The notes beneath the pieces were generated by a model. The model made no database searches and was not told where the DNA came from. It worked only from the letters and a program-made list of their open reading frames with translations. A DNA stretch of 64,000 nt from Calothrix sp. PCC 7507 (GTDB taxonomy: Bacteria; Cyanobacteriota; Cyanobacteriia; Cyanobacteriales; Nostocaceae). The stretch spans positions 5,753,501 through 5,817,500 of the forward strand of contig NC_019682.1 in NCBI RefSeq assembly GCF_000316575.1, in the 5' to 3' direction. A program made the position numbers and the translations under genes. Shown here in pieces: positions 9,987-19,903 of this stretch. Each line of letters starts with the position of its first letter. Within the stretch, counting starts at the first letter, position 1.

Positions 9987-10364
9987 ATGGAAATCAAAAC
10001 TGTAACAAAATCAGAGACTGCAAATTTAAAAGTCAACATTTTGCTGGAGACTAGAGATGATGGTAGTGCGATCGCATCTATTTTAGAGCTTCCACAGTAT
10101 CATGTCGAAGCAGCAACTCGCGGACAGGCGCTGTTGATGCTAGAACAGCTTTTGGTTCAACATCTGGAAAAAGTTGAAGTCACCTCGATGGAAATCAAAT
10201 TACCTCAAACTGAGCAATCTCAAAGACCTTGGATGAAATTTGCTGGAGTGTTCAAAGACGATCCAGACTTTGACGCAGTTCAGCAGTATATTCAAGAATA
10301 TCGTCAAGAATTGGATGCTGATGAGAATGCAGTAGATTCTGGTACGGAGAGGGAAGCAGTTTGA
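9987..10364 (+). CDS. Probable antitoxin of a PIN toxin pair
   Basis: A 125-aa acidic protein that ends in a run of Asp/Glu residues (ELDADENAVDSGTERE). It resembles small cyanobacterial proteins that precede PIN toxins. The N-terminal half looks like a HicB-like or VapB-associated beta fold, but no DNA-binding motif can be assigned with confidence. Its stop TGA overlaps the TTG start of the PIN-domain gene by three bases (TTGA), which is strong evidence for translational coupling. The antitoxin role is inferred from position. Confidence 0.65.
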   Translation: MEIKTVTKSETANLKVNILLETRDDGSAIASILELPQYHVEAATRGQALLMLEQLLVQHLEKVEVTSMEIKLPQTEQSQRPWMKFAGVFKDDPDFDAVQQYIQEYRQELDADENAVDSGTEREAV

Positions 10365-10777
10365 GTCTTTGGATTCTCGATACTGATAGCGTTTCTCTTT
10401 TCCAGGGAGGAAATTTAGCAATTGCTCGTCGCCTCAATATTATGGATGCCAGCGAAATAGCGATTACAATCGTTACGGTCGAGGAACAATTTCTTGGACG
10501 ATTTCAAGTTATTCGACGAGCGACTTCTGATGATTTGGTTTCTGCTTATGAAAAACTACAAATAACGTTTGATAGTTTGAAAAGCTTCAATGTCTTAAGA
10601 TTCACTCCTGAAGCACAAAAACTATATACGAATCTACTTCATCAAAAGATTAAAGTTGGTCGCCAGGATTTACGGATTGCCGCAATCGCTCTTTCTGTCA
10701 ATGGAATTCTGGTTACGCGGAACAATCGGGACTTTTGTCAAGTACCCAATTTAACTTTAGACAATTGGACTTTATAA
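10361..10777 (+). CDS. PIN-domain RNase toxin (VapC-like)
   Basis: A 138-aa PIN-domain protein. The acidic active-site set is complete: Asp7/Asp9 in WILDTDS, Glu41/42 in TVEEQFLG, Asp103 in GRQDLRIAAIAL and Asp124 in TRNNRDF. VapC toxins of this kind bind magnesium and cut tRNA or rRNA when the antitoxin is lost. The only good start is the TTG at 10361 inside the upstream gene's stop, so expression probably depends on translation of the antitoxin. The module appears intact. Confidence 0.88.
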   Translation: MSLWILDTDSVSLFQGGNLAIARRLNIMDASEIAITIVTVEEQFLGRFQVIRRATSDDLVSAYEKLQITFDSLKSFNVLRFTPEAQKLYTNLLHQKIKVGRQDLRIAAIALSVNGILVTRNNRDFCQVPNLTLDNWTL

Positions 10778-10913
10778 TTTGATCGCTATAAAGTTTTAAA
10801 TTCTTCCTCCAGGATGCTAGACAAACACCCTTGGGAGGATTTTGTAGTGCAGTAAATAAAGTATCAAATATATCAGGAGTAAAGCGACATCCCCTTAGCA
10901 GGAGACTTGTTAA

Positions 10914-11897
10914 ATGAATTTGCAGTCGATTTGGCAGCTGTTGCAAGAGACATTGAAAGAATGGAGGGAGGACAAGGCCTCACGATTAGCGGCTGCATTA
11001 GCTTATTACACAATTTTTTCGATTGCACCTTTGCTGATTATTGTAATTGCGATCGCTGGCGCTGTTTTTGGAGAAGAGGCCGCCAGAGGTGAAATTGTCC
11101 GCCAAATTCAAGGTTTAGTCGGCAGAGATGGCGCAGAGTTTATCGAAATAGCGATCAAAAATGCTAACAAGCCACAGACAGGAGCGATCGCTTCTATGAT
11201 TAGTGTTGTCATCTTATTATTAGGTGCGACGGGTTTATTTACCGAGTTGCAAGATGCCCTCAACACAATTTGGGAAGTGAAGCCAAAACCTGGACGGGGT
11301 GTAAAAAATGTTGTCCGTCAGCGATTTCTATCATTCGCCTTAGTTTTAGGTATTGGATTTTTGCTACTAGTATCGCTGGTAATTAGTGCAGCGTTATCCG
11401 CACTAGTGACTTTCTTTAGTAACTTGATACCCGGTGTAGATTTTATCTGGCAAATTGTCAACTTTTTGCTTGGTTTTGCCATCACTACATTGCTGTTTGG
11501 ATTAATTTTTAAAGTCCTACCTGATGTCAAAATTACTTGGGGTGATGTTTTAATTGGCGCATCTCTCACCTCACTATTGTTCTCTATCGGCAGGTTTTTG
11601 TTAGGGCAATATTTAGGTAACAACAGTTTTGGTTCAACCTATGGTGCTGCTGGTTCACTGGTTGTGATCCTCGCTTGGGTTTATTATGCTGCCCAAATTC
11701 TCTTTTTTGGCGCGGAGTTTACCCAGGTTTATGCGAGAAGATATGGCAGCGGCATAGTTCCAGATAAGAATGCTATCCCTGTTAATAATAAAATTCCTAG
11801 TAATCAAGGAAGAAGTCGTAATAGTAGTGCTAATAAGAAGACTGGTTCTAGCTTGATTAATCGCCTCATGAGGTATTTTAGGAAATCACCGCACTAG
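10914..11897 (+). CDS. YihY/BrkB family inner-membrane protein
   Basis: A 327-aa polytopic membrane protein with five or six hydrophobic helices. Family landmarks include RLAAALAYYTIFSIAPLLIIVIAIAG near residue 25, the loop WEVKPKPGRG and the C-terminal YGAAGSLVVILAWVYYAAQILFFGAEFTQVYARRYG. The family is often annotated as virulence factor BrkB, but its real role (transport or envelope) is unsettled. The tail after residue 280 is charged and cytoplasmic. It lies upstream of the YetF-type gene in the same direction, 69 bases apart. Confidence 0.9.
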   Translation: MNLQSIWQLLQETLKEWREDKASRLAAALAYYTIFSIAPLLIIVIAIAGAVFGEEAARGEIVRQIQGLVGRDGAEFIEIAIKNANKPQTGAIASMISVVILLLGATGLFTELQDALNTIWEVKPKPGRGVKNVVRQRFLSFALVLGIGFLLLVSLVISAALSALVTFFSNLIPGVDFIWQIVNFLLGFAITTLLFGLIFKVLPDVKITWGDVLIGASLTSLLFSIGRFLLGQYLGNNSFGSTYGAAGSLVVILAWVYYAAQILFFGAEFTQVYARRYGSGIVPDKNAIPVNNKIPSNQGRSRNSSANKKTGSSLINRLMRYFRKSPH

Positions 11898-11966
11898 AAA
11901 CTAATACGTTAGTGATCATAAAATTCTCAATTATTAAAGTCTTATAAAAAGGATAAATTAACTCTA

Positions 11967-12491
11967 ATGGAAAATTGGTTTTTTATTAATTGGCGCGCAA
12001 TTTTTGTTCCTAGCATTAGTGTTCTAGAACTATTTATCCGTGGGTCTCTGGTTTATTTGGCTTTATTTTCTGTGCTACGCTTCCTTCCTAGCAGACAATT
12101 AGGAACGCTAGGAATTACTGATTTGCTGGTGGTTGTGTTATTTGCTGAGGCTGCCCAAAATGCAATGACTAGTAATTATACATCTATTACTGAAGGAGCT
12201 ATCCTAGTAGGAACTGTAATTGTTTGGAGCTACTTATTTAACTGGTTAGGTTACAAACTTCCTGAGTTTCAGAAAATCCTTAATCCTCCGCCTTTGCTGC
12301 TGGTAAAAAATGGTCGGATGATTCAGCGGCATTTGCAAAAAGAATTGATTACTAACGATGAATTGATGAGTAAGTTACGTCAGCAAGGTGTAGAATTTTT
12401 GACTGATGTGAAATTAGCATTTATGGAAGCTGACGGTAGCATTAGTATCATTACATCTGAATCACAAACTAGTATTACGGATAAGCAATAG
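11967..12491 (+). CDS. YetF/DUF421 domain membrane protein
   Basis: A 174-aa protein with three N-terminal membrane helices (about residues 20-37, 48-66 and 77-95) followed by a soluble domain with the PPPLLLVKNGRMIQRHLQKELIT motif of DUF421/YetF proteins. Family members in Bacillus are linked to spore envelope and membrane functions; no biochemical role is firm. The length is on the short side but complete. It could be co-transcribed with the BrkB-type gene. Confidence 0.85.
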   Translation: MENWFFINWRAIFVPSISVLELFIRGSLVYLALFSVLRFLPSRQLGTLGITDLLVVVLFAEAAQNAMTSNYTSITEGAILVGTVIVWSYLFNWLGYKLPEFQKILNPPPLLLVKNGRMIQRHLQKELITNDELMSKLRQQGVEFLTDVKLAFMEADGSISIITSESQTSITDKQ

Positions 12492-12530
12492 GTTAAGTAG
12501 AGGTGCATGGGGCAGGAAGCAGGGGAGAGA

Positions 12531-12659
12531 TAAGTAACCACGCAAAATTAATTACAGTCATTGCGAGCGAAGCGAAGCAACCGCAATGGTTGGGATTGCT
12601 TCATTTCGCTTCGCTCCATTCGCAATGACATTGTGTAATTAATTATGTTTAACTACTTA
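12531..12659. mobile_element. 129-bp MITE-like palindromic element, copy 1
   Basis: The ends are imperfect inverted repeats that start TAAGTA and share AATTAATTAC. The interior is itself palindromic around CATTGCGAGCGAAGCGAAG. A second copy of exactly 129 bp lies in inverted orientation at 50572-50700, with about 90 percent matching by eye. No coding capacity. Confidence 0.8.
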
Positions 12660-12678
12660 ACTAATAACTCTTGACAAA

Positions 12679-12740
12679 TGACCAATACCTCGGCTCCGCT
12701 CGGTACAAGTGACCAATACCTCGGCTCCGCTCGGTACAAG
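12679..12740. repeat. Two 31-bp direct repeats upstream of purB
   Basis: The unit TGACCAATACCTCGGCTCCG plus CTCGGTACAAG occurs twice in tandem. An inverted single copy lies just after purB at 14137-14192, so the gene is bracketed by the same sequence. Confidence 0.85.
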
Positions 12741-12831
12741 TGACCAATGATAACCCTTACGAGTTAACTTTATTTGCGCCAATACAGTTAATTAAAATGT
12801 AAAATATGACGGTTGTATTCTGTGGCGGATT

Positions 12832-14127
12832 GTGATTGAGCGTTATACTTTGCCCGAAATGGGCAATCTGTGGAGTGAAGCTTATAAATTAAAAACCTGG
12901 TTGCAAGTGGAAATTGCTGTCTGTGAGGCTCAAGCTGAACTTGGCTACATTCCATCCCAGGCGGTTGAGGAAATTAAGGCAAAGGCGAATTTTGACCCCA
13001 AGCGAGTCCTAGAAATTGAAGCTGAAGTCCGCCACGATGTCATTGCTTTCTTGACAAATGTTAATGAGTATGTTGGTGATGCGGGACGTTATATTCATTT
13101 GGGTTTAACGAGTTCAGATGTGCTGGATACGGCTTTAGCATTGCAATTAGTTGCGAGTTTGGATGTTTTATCGCAACACTTAGGATATTTGATTGAGGCA
13201 ATTCGCCAAAAGGCTAAAGAACATCGTTATACGATAATGGCTGGGCGATCGCATGGTATTCATGCAGAACCAATTACTTTTGGTTTTAAGCTAGCTGGGT
13301 GGTTAGCAGAGGTTTTGCGACACCAAGAACGCTTGAGAATTTTACGCGAAACGATTGCTGTGGGTAAAATTTCTGGTGCGGTAGGAACCTACGCCAATAT
13401 TGAACCACGTGTAGAAGCGATCGCTTGCCAAAAACTCGGACTCCAACCCGATACAGCTTCCACACAAGTTATTTCCCGCGATCGCCATGCTGACTATGTG
13501 CAACAATTAGCCCTAGTAGCAGCATCTATTGAACGCTTTGCTGTAGAAATTCGCAATCTGCAAAAAACAGACGTTTTGGAAGTCGAAGAATTTTTTGCCA
13601 AAGGTCAAAAAGGTTCCTCTGCTATGCCGCACAAACGGAATCCCATCCGTTCAGAACGACTCACAGGAATGGCGCGACTGGTGAGAAGTCATGCTGGTGC
13701 AGCGTTGGAAAACATCGCCCTATGGCACGAGCGAGATATTTCTCACAGTTCTGTAGAACGGGTGATTTTGCCAGATGCTTGCATTTTGACGCACTTCATG
13801 CTTGTAGAAATCACCGAATTGGTGAAAAATCTACTAGTCTATCCTGAAAACATGGCGCGGAATCTCAACTGTTATGGTGGCGTGGTTTTCAGTCAGAAAG
13901 TGCTACTTGCCTTAATAGAAAAGGGAAGTAGTAGAGAAGAAGCTTATGCGATCGTCCAAGGAAGCGCTCACATAGCTTGGAACAAGCCAGAAGGCGATTT
14001 CCACGATTTAATTAGCAAAGACCCGCGTGTTACGCAAAAGTTATCTCTAGCAGAAATTGAGGTGTGTTTTGACCCTAAGCAGCATCTCAAACATCTAGAA
14101 GAGGTTTATCAACGTTTGGGTATTTAG
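12832..14127 (+). CDS. purB: Adenylosuccinate lyase
   Basis: A 431-aa enzyme of the fumarase/aspartase superfamily. It releases fumarate from SAICAR and from adenylosuccinate in purine synthesis. The superfamily signature is GSSAMPHKRNP near residue 262, with the catalytic Ser in the flexible loop. LTSSDVLDTALA near residue 92 and GRSHGIHAEPITFG near residue 138 are the other conserved blocks. The start is GTG at 12832, giving the usual N-terminus MIERYTLPEMGNLW. Inverted copies of a short repeat flank the gene. Confidence 0.97.
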   Translation: MIERYTLPEMGNLWSEAYKLKTWLQVEIAVCEAQAELGYIPSQAVEEIKAKANFDPKRVLEIEAEVRHDVIAFLTNVNEYVGDAGRYIHLGLTSSDVLDTALALQLVASLDVLSQHLGYLIEAIRQKAKEHRYTIMAGRSHGIHAEPITFGFKLAGWLAEVLRHQERLRILRETIAVGKISGAVGTYANIEPRVEAIACQKLGLQPDTASTQVISRDRHADYVQQLALVAASIERFAVEIRNLQKTDVLEVEEFFAKGQKGSSAMPHKRNPIRSERLTGMARLVRSHAGAALENIALWHERDISHSSVERVILPDACILTHFMLVEITELVKNLLVYPENMARNLNCYGGVVFSQKVLLALIEKGSSREEAYAIVQGSAHIAWNKPEGDFHDLISKDPRVTQKLSLAEIEVCFDPKQHLKHLEEVYQRLGI

Positions 14128-14136
14128 AACGAATTG

Positions 14137-14192
14137 GTCATTGGTCACTTGTACCGAGCGGAGCCGAGGTATTGGTCATTTGTGAAGAGTTA
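14137..14192. repeat. Inverted copy of the purB upstream repeat
   Basis: The reverse complement of this stretch matches the 12666-12709 region, including ACTCTT-ACAAATGACCAATACC and GGCTCCGCTCGGTACAAG. With the tandem copies upstream it makes a ~1.4-kb purB segment bounded by inverted repeats. Confidence 0.8.
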
Positions 14193-14318
14193 TTAATTAC
14201 TTCTCCCTGCCCCCTGCCCCCTCCCCATTCCCCTAACCAAAGAGCTTGGTCACTCATCGCTAAAATATGGGAAGTATGAATAATAACTATTTGCCAGCTT
14301 AGTAGCACTCTGGATGTC

Positions 14319-14873
14319 GTGATGATTGAAATCCTAGCAACACTTTCTGCTTCTGCAGCGGCAGGAATTAGAGTGGGTATGCCTTTGCTAATCGTTGGAT
14401 TATTGCAAGGCAGTCAAGTTTGGTCAGAAATCCCAATTTTATCTCGAATTTCCCCACCTGTCTTGCTAGGTTTTTTGACTGTTTGGTCATTGATTGAGCT
14501 ATTTGCTTCAAAAAAGTTGTTGGGACAGCGATCGCTACAACTAGTTGAGTTATTATTTTCCCCTATTGTGGGGGCAATTATGGCGTTAGCAGTAGCTTCG
14601 GCAAACATAGCACCCAACTGGCTAATTGCCTTGATTGGGGGCTTGCTAGCTTTGGTACTGCAGCTAGTCCAAATTGGTTGGTTCTATCGCCTGCGTGGTT
14701 TACCGTTATGGGCAGTGTTTCTGCAAGATATTTTGTGCGTTGTACTCGTACTGCTTGCCTTTAAAGCACCTTGGTCTGGAGGATTAATTACTTTACTCCT
14801 CCTCTGGTTCGCAGTTCGTAGCGCTCAACAGTGGTATGACTGGTATTGGCAAAGGGGAAGGAGAATTCATTGA
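14319..14873 (+). CDS. DUF4126 family membrane protein
   Basis: A 184-aa hydrophobic protein with four or five predicted helices. The pattern LSASAAAGIRVGMPLLIVGLL, the mid-protein SPIVGAIMALAVAS and the C-terminal aromatic-rich RSAQQWYDWYWQ are typical of DUF4126, whose function is unknown. The start may be the GTG at 14319 or the ATG directly after it. It stands alone between purB and a convergent DUF2808 gene. Confidence 0.82.
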   Translation: MMIEILATLSASAAAGIRVGMPLLIVGLLQGSQVWSEIPILSRISPPVLLGFLTVWSLIELFASKKLLGQRSLQLVELLFSPIVGAIMALAVASANIAPNWLIALIGGLLALVLQLVQIGWFYRLRGLPLWAVFLQDILCVVLVLLAFKAPWSGGLITLLLLWFAVRSAQQWYDWYWQRGRRIH

Positions 14874-15004
14874 CATTCACACTTGATGAATAGATTAAGG
14901 GTAGGTTTAATCAAGCGATCGCACTTTTTCATCCATACCATAAATGCGATCGCATTGCTGCTTTAGCTGGTCGTAATTCCCGACAGATATTGCTTGCAAA
15001 AGGT

Positions 15005-15469
15005 CTAAAATACCTGAACCCTAGCTAAACCATAGGGAATCTCTTGTCTAAAGCCAGGATATCCACCAGCAACCTCATAGTTGTAAACGCCAATAGGAAC
15101 CACTCCAGAAGACAATGACAAATCTGCAAATGTAATTTTTAGAGTAGTTTGTGGCGGAATTGGTTGAGCGAAATTGACTCTAATTATGTTGCCTTCTCTG
15201 GAGATATTAGACTCGATTGCTTGACCAGATTGATCATTAATTTGAATTCTGTCTCCGACGCTAATGAAATCTGGCGGACGAACCGTAATAAAAGATAAAG
15301 GCTGATCTCCTGTATACACGCTAATCATATGGGCATCCATGTAACCATTTGTGCTGCTAATCCGGGGCGCACTTGGGCTATACTGAGCTTGTTGTCCCTG
15401 AGCTACAGATGGCAAGGACATAGTGGCGATCGCTAGGCTAAGAGTTGAAAAGCAAATCAATTTTTTCAT
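15005..15469 (-). CDS. DUF2808 exported protein
   Basis: A 154-aa protein with a clear signal peptide (MKKLICFSTLSLAIATMSLPSVAQG, likely cut after residue ~25). The mature part has the beta-rich sequence of DUF2808 (LSFITVRPPDFISVGDRIQI, PIPPQTTLKITFADL, GVYNYEVAGGYPG). The family occurs mainly in cyanobacteria and is expected in the periplasm or outer layers; its role is unknown. Confidence 0.85.
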   Translation of the reverse strand: MKKLICFSTLSLAIATMSLPSVAQGQQAQYSPSAPRISSTNGYMDAHMISVYTGDQPLSFITVRPPDFISVGDRIQINDQSGQAIESNISREGNIIRVNFAQPIPPQTTLKITFADLSLSSGVVPIGVYNYEVAGGYPGFRQEIPYGLARVQVF

Positions 15470-16110
15470 TACCTACCTCCAATAAATAAAATCAATCAAG
15501 AATCAGCTTCATTATCCAAAGCTTGCATTTAGCTACTTCCCTGAAATCTCATCATTTACATCTGCCTATATAAAGTGAGAGAATTTTGCACAGTAGTTCA
15601 TTTTTTAATCATTGTTGATTCCAGCATGAATAAAAAACAGCAGCGCAAAGTCAGCACTTGTTGAATAAATTAAGCGCTATCGTTCCTCAACAGAAAACAT
15701 CTAGTTTTTGAGGATTCTACACTCTATATTTATAGGCAGTAGGAAATTTACTCAGGTGAATCTGGCTAGACTAAATTACACCAACACACAGCTAAATATT
15801 GCGATTTTATTTCAGCAACTTTAGTGTGCATATAGTTTTTAGCCCCATGCAACTCGGCATAAGTTATTCTTGAAACTCTTCAATTACACTCTATAAAAGT
15901 CAAAAGATTATTGCTTCTGACCAAGGGGATATCTATCCTACACATCTCAATGTTGTAGGGTAGATTATGAATTTGCCCCATCTACCAAAGGTCATAAATA
16001 GGGACTCTAGGGTGTTTTTACCTTAATTTCACTGTATTGATGGATGACAAAAGTTTTGTCCAGCATCGAAACTTCTCTGATGCTGGTTAATGTTTTTGCA
16101 GATATTTAAT
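15470..16110. other. 641-bp intergenic region without recognised gene
   Basis: AT-rich sequence between the DUF2808 gene and hemH. It holds only very short open frames (for example a 12-codon frame at ~15626). I see no palindromic repeat family, HIP1 cluster or terminator with a proper T-tract. It may hold promoters or an unrecognised RNA. Confidence 0.5.
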
Positions 16111-17277
16111 TTACTGCAAAAGCCCAATCATATGTAATAGTCCATGACCAGTAATCATTTCGATGATTAAGGCAATAAAACCAAGCATCGCAATCCGACC
16201 ATTCCAGACTTCAGCACTACTTGTTATACCCCATTCCCAACGCTCTTGGGGGTACATTTTGACCCTTTTTTTCATTTGAGCCGCTTGTGAAAGCTTGAAA
16301 CTGGGTTGTTGGAGCGCATCAAGCACTAAATCTGCCAGTGCTTTAATAAATACTGGATGGGTGTTGGGAGCGGGTACACGCCGGAAGTTATGAATTCCCG
16401 ACTCCTCAGCTACCTCCCGATACTCAATGTCAATTTCTTGGAGTGTCTCAATATGTTCTGAGACAAAACTAATCGGTACGACAACCAAATCTTTCACGCC
16501 TTGTGCGCCTAGTTCTTTAAGCGCATCTTCTGTGTAGGGTTGGAGCCATTCCACAGGGCCGACCCGACTTTGATAAGCTAAGGTATGAACATTTGGTCGA
16601 TTGAGGGTTTGCATAATTAGGAGAGTGCATTCCTCAATTTCTTGCTGATAAGGGTCGCCAGCTTCTTCTACATAGCTTTTGGGCACACCATGAGCGCTAA
16701 AGAAGATATGAACTGTATCCGGGTTGGGAAATTGATCGATTTCTTGGGCTATGAGTTCCGCCATCGCCTGGAGGTAGCCTGGTTCTTTGTACCAGGAGGG
16801 AATGACGGTATATTCAATAGGTTGAAGTTTTGGGTTTTCTTGCCAAAGTTTTTCTAAGAGTCGGAAGCTAGAGCCACTGGTACTGATGGAAAATTGAGGA
16901 TAAAGTGGTAGGATTACCAAGCTTTCGATATTATCTTGGGCAAGCTGGGCGATCGCTTCTTCAGTATAGGGATGCCAATAACGCATTCCTACGTAGATAT
17001 TGGCTTCTTGTCCCAAATCACTCAACTTTTCTTTGAGTGCTTCTCCTTGAGCTTCTGTGATTCGCCGCAGTGGCGAACCGCCGCCTATCTGCTTGTAGTT
17101 TGCTTGCGATGTTTTGGTTCGCCGGGTAGCAATAAACCATGCTAAGGGTTTTTGCAACCAACTAAATGGTAGGCGAATAATTTCTGGATCAGAAAACAGG
17201 TTAAACAAAAACGGTCCGACATCTTCTAGCTTATCAGGACCACCGAGATTGAGTAATAATACGCCTACACGACCCAT
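16111..17277 (-). CDS. hemH: Ferrochelatase with C-terminal chlorophyll-binding-like segment
   Basis: A 388-aa protein that inserts Fe2+ into protoporphyrin IX to make haem. Residues ~1-325 are the catalytic ferrochelatase ([14 protein letters not shown] at the start, [18 protein letters not shown] with the catalytic His, and [21 protein letters not shown]). A short linker leads to a membrane helix carrying [12 protein letters not shown] near residues 355-366, the ExxNGRxAMxGF motif of LHC/HLIP proteins. This extension is known in cyanobacterial and plastid type II ferrochelatases, where it helps dimerisation and links haem to chlorophyll supply at the membrane. It is divergent from a methyltransferase gene. 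Confidence 0.97.
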   Translation of the reverse strand: MGRVGVLLLNLGGPDKLEDVGPFLFNLFSDPEIIRLPFSWLQKPLAWFIATRRTKTSQANYKQIGGGSPLRRITEAQGEALKEKLSDLGQEANIYVGMRYWHPYTEEAIAQLAQDNIESLVILPLYPQFSISTSGSSFRLLEKLWQENPKLQPIEYTVIPSWYKEPGYLQAMAELIAQEIDQFPNPDTVHIFFSAHGVPKSYVEEAGDPYQQEIEECTLLIMQTLNRPNVHTLAYQSRVGPVEWLQPYTEDALKELGAQGVKDLVVVPISFVSEHIETLQEIDIEYREVAEESGIHNFRRVPAPNTHPVFIKALADLVLDALQQPSFKLSQAAQMKKRVKMYPQERWEWGITSSAEVWNGRIAMLGFIALIIEMITGHGLLHMIGLLQ

Positions 17278-17371
17278 AGCAGTTACTTTCCCCCAATCCT
17301 TTCAGTTTTTTTACTAATGTTAACAATATATCTTTATTAAATATAAAGGTTAATTGGTAAGGAAAGATGTG

Positions 17372-17995
17372 ATGGCAACAATTTTAAGAGATTGGAGTTA
17401 CCGCTATCAGTGGCTGTATGATGCAATATCGAGTTTAGCCGCTTTGAGTGTTGGTGGTGAAGCCCGTTTTCGGCAACTAGCTTTGCAAGGCTTAACGATT
17501 CACTCAGATACTAAAATCCTCGATTTATGTTGCGGTAGTGGTCAAGCAACGCGGTTTTTGGTAAAATTTTCACAAAATGTAACAGGACTAGATGCCTCTC
17601 CGCTATCTTTGAACCGAGCGCGACGGAATGTACCTATTGCTTCCTATGTGAAAGCTTTCGCTGAAGATACGCCCTTTGTAGATAATGAGTTTGATGTGGT
17701 GCATACCAGCGTTGCTATGCACGAGATGGAAAGCGAGCAATTACGCAAAATTATTCATGAGGTTTATCGCATCCTTAAGCCGGGAGGGGTGTTTACACTG
17801 GTGGATTTTCACGCTCCCACAAATCCGATATTTTGGCCTGGAGTGTCATTGTTTTTGCTGTTGTTTGAAACGAAGACAGCTTGGGAATTACTGAAAACAG
17901 ATTTGCCTGCTTTGTTAACAGAGATTGGGTTTAAGGTGGGTGAACCAACTTTGTATGCAGGTGGAAGTTTGCAGGTAATCCAGGCGACGAAGTGA
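17372..17995 (+). CDS. Class I SAM-dependent methyltransferase
   Basis: A 207-aa protein from the ATG at 17372, preceded by a TAAGGAAAG ribosome-binding site six bases away; an in-frame TTG at 17354 is less likely. Motif I is ILDLCCGSGQATRFL, and the GLDASPLSLNRAR acidic loop and a LKPGGVFTLVDFH segment follow in the usual order of UbiE/Methyltransf_11 enzymes. The substrate is not identifiable. The DFHAPTNPIFWPG region may define a cyanobacterial subgroup. The divergent position next to hemH may be chance. Confidence 0.85.
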   Translation: MATILRDWSYRYQWLYDAISSLAALSVGGEARFRQLALQGLTIHSDTKILDLCCGSGQATRFLVKFSQNVTGLDASPLSLNRARRNVPIASYVKAFAEDTPFVDNEFDVVHTSVAMHEMESEQLRKIIHEVYRILKPGGVFTLVDFHAPTNPIFWPGVSLFLLLFETKTAWELLKTDLPALLTEIGFKVGEPTLYAGGSLQVIQATK

Positions 17996-18099
17996 AAGAT
18001 ACCGCCAGATTTATGGCAGGCCTCTAGCCTGCCGCTAAAATCAATTATGGGTGATTGTTATATTGAGATTAGCATAATGAAATTTTGAGGTTAATAAAA

Positions 18100-18618
18100 A
18101 TGACACAAGAACTAATAGACCTCAGAACTTGTATCCAAGAAGGAAGATATGCAGATGCCTTGGCAATTGTGGATGAATTAGAGGGCATGAGCAAACAAGC
18201 CATTCTCCGTAATATCCAAGCTTATTTAAGAATTTTGTTAATTCACCTAATTAAGAATCAAATAGAACAGCGGTTAACAAATTCTTGGGCTGCTTCTCTT
18301 CGCAATTCAATTGTGGGAATTAGAAAACTCAATCTAAAAGATAATAAAAAATCATATTACATCAATCAAGATGAGTGGGATAGTTGGCTGGAAGATGAAA
18401 TTGAATTGGCGATTGCTGATGCCAGTGTGGAAGTTTTGAATGGCATTTACAATGAATTCAAACTTGCCGAAATTGTGAATAGAATTGAGGTAATCGAAGA
18501 TGCAAAGAGGTTTATAGCGCTAACATATCCTTATACGATTAAAGAATTAACGAAGGTTATAGCTGAAAATTTGACTCAGCTACCCGGTGGAGAAGATTGG
18601 CAAGCAGGTAGGCAGTGA
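18100..18618 (+). CDS. DUF29 family protein
   Basis: A 172-aa protein. The ATG at 18100 is chosen because the family starts MTQELIDLR and a GAGG lies about 10 bases upstream; a TTG five codons earlier is in frame. The sequence ILLIHLIKNQIEQRLTNSWA and RNSIVGIRKLNLKDNKKSYY marks the DUF29 subgroup with an N-terminal EGRYADALAIVDELEGMSK helix. The function is unknown. Confidence 0.85.
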   Translation: MTQELIDLRTCIQEGRYADALAIVDELEGMSKQAILRNIQAYLRILLIHLIKNQIEQRLTNSWAASLRNSIVGIRKLNLKDNKKSYYINQDEWDSWLEDEIELAIADASVEVLNGIYNEFKLAEIVNRIEVIEDAKRFIALTYPYTIKELTKVIAENLTQLPGGEDWQAGRQ

Positions 18619-18883
18619 GCGAAATCGCCTATCTAGCGTAAAATATTAGAAGATGCGATCGCTGCCCATAAATTAGGATTTGTTATCCTCTTTGCTAGAC
18701 AGAAAAGCCGATATTACTGTAACTTGATAGACAAACCGTAGTTTGGTTTAATGTTAATGCACCCATGAAAGGTAATCAAGTTTTCGCCACTACAAAGGTG
18801 AAGTCGCCATAGACTGAGAATTAAGATTTCCAGGCAATTCTTCGGAAACACTAAATATTGCAACTCCATACCTCGATATAAAC

Positions 18884-19714
18884 ATGAAAGAAATAACACG
18901 CCGCAAATTTATCGCCACAGCCACTGTGGCGACTGGTTTTGCGCTTGCAGTCCAACCTGTTTCTGCCAAAGTCATCACTACTGATACTAAAGGGTTGGTA
19001 GCTGGGGCAGTGAAAATTCCCGTAAAAGATGGTGAAATTCCTGCTTATAGGGCGCAACCAGCCACTGGTAGCAACTTCCCGATTGTGCTGGTGATCCAGG
19101 AAATATTTGGTGTACACGAGCATATTCAGGATGTCGCCCGTCGCTTTGCTAAGTTGGGATATTTAGCGATCGCTCCAGAATTGTTTATCCGTCAGGGCGA
19201 TGTCTCCAAGTTAAGCAGCATTGATGAAATTCGCCCTATTGTCGCCAAAGTACCAGATGCTCAAGTATTATCCGATCTTGATTCTACGGTAGATTGGGCC
19301 GTGAAGTCCGCTAAAGGTAACGCCAACAAATTGGGAATTACAGGCTTCTGCTGGGGTGGTCGGATTACTTGGTTATATGCAGCACATAATCCCAATGTTA
19401 AGGCCGGTGTGGCTTGGTATGGGCGACTAGTGGGTGATGCTACCGAACTCACACCCAAGCATCCTGTTGATATTGCATCAACGCTGAAAGTCCCCGTTCT
19501 TGGACTCTATGGCGGCAAAGATACAGGCATTCCCCTAAATACAGTAGAGCAAATCCGCGATCGCCTCAAGTCCAGCAGCAGCAAATCGGAAATCATTGTC
19601 TACCCGGATGCACCTCACGCCTTTTTTGCCGATTATCGCCCTTCCTACCGCGAGAAAGAAGCCAAAGAAGGCTGGAAACGCCTGCAAACATGGTTTAAGC
19701 AGTATGGCGTGTAA
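18884..19714 (+). CDS. Tat-exported dienelactone hydrolase family protein
   Basis: A 276-aa alpha/beta hydrolase. The N-terminus [19 protein letters not shown] has a twin-arginine pattern and a probable cleavage site after VSA (residue ~28), so export of the folded protein to the periplasm is likely. The catalytic triad matches dienelactone hydrolases: Cys156 in GFCWGGR, Asp in [10 protein letters not shown] and His in [12 protein letters not shown]. The physiological ester is unknown. MITEs follow downstream. Confidence 0.9.
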   Translation: MKEITRRKFIATATVATGFALAVQPVSAKVITTDTKGLVAGAVKIPVKDGEIPAYRAQPATGSNFPIVLVIQEIFGVHEHIQDVARRFAKLGYLAIAPELFIRQGDVSKLSSIDEIRPIVAKVPDAQVLSDLDSTVDWAVKSAKGNANKLGITGFCWGGRITWLYAAHNPNVKAGVAWYGRLVGDATELTPKHPVDIASTLKVPVLGLYGGKDTGIPLNTVEQIRDRLKSSSSKSEIIVYPDAPHAFFADYRPSYREKEAKEGWKRLQTWFKQYGV

Positions 19715-19759
19715 TTAGAGATGAGGAAGATAGGGAAGATAAAGAAATAAGCAATAGGA

Positions 19760-19895
19760 CTAGCCCTTTCAAGGTGAACAACGTATCTTCGTTGTTTCAG
19801 TGCGATCATCCTGAGTTATCCGCTCAGATTTTGGGCTTTTTGAAGGTTGAAATAACCAATTTTCGTGCCGAATTTCACCACCTTGAAAGGGCTAG
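19760..19895. mobile_element. 136-bp MITE, copy 1
   Basis: Perfect 17-bp terminal inverted repeats (CTAGCCCTTTCAAGGTG and its complement) bound a 136-bp non-coding element. The 8-bp sequence CAATAGGA lies directly outside both ends, as expected for a target-site duplication. The same 17-bp end occurs at the right edge of a transposase remnant at 37912-37928. Confidence 0.9.
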
Positions 19896-19903
19896 CAATA
19901 GGA

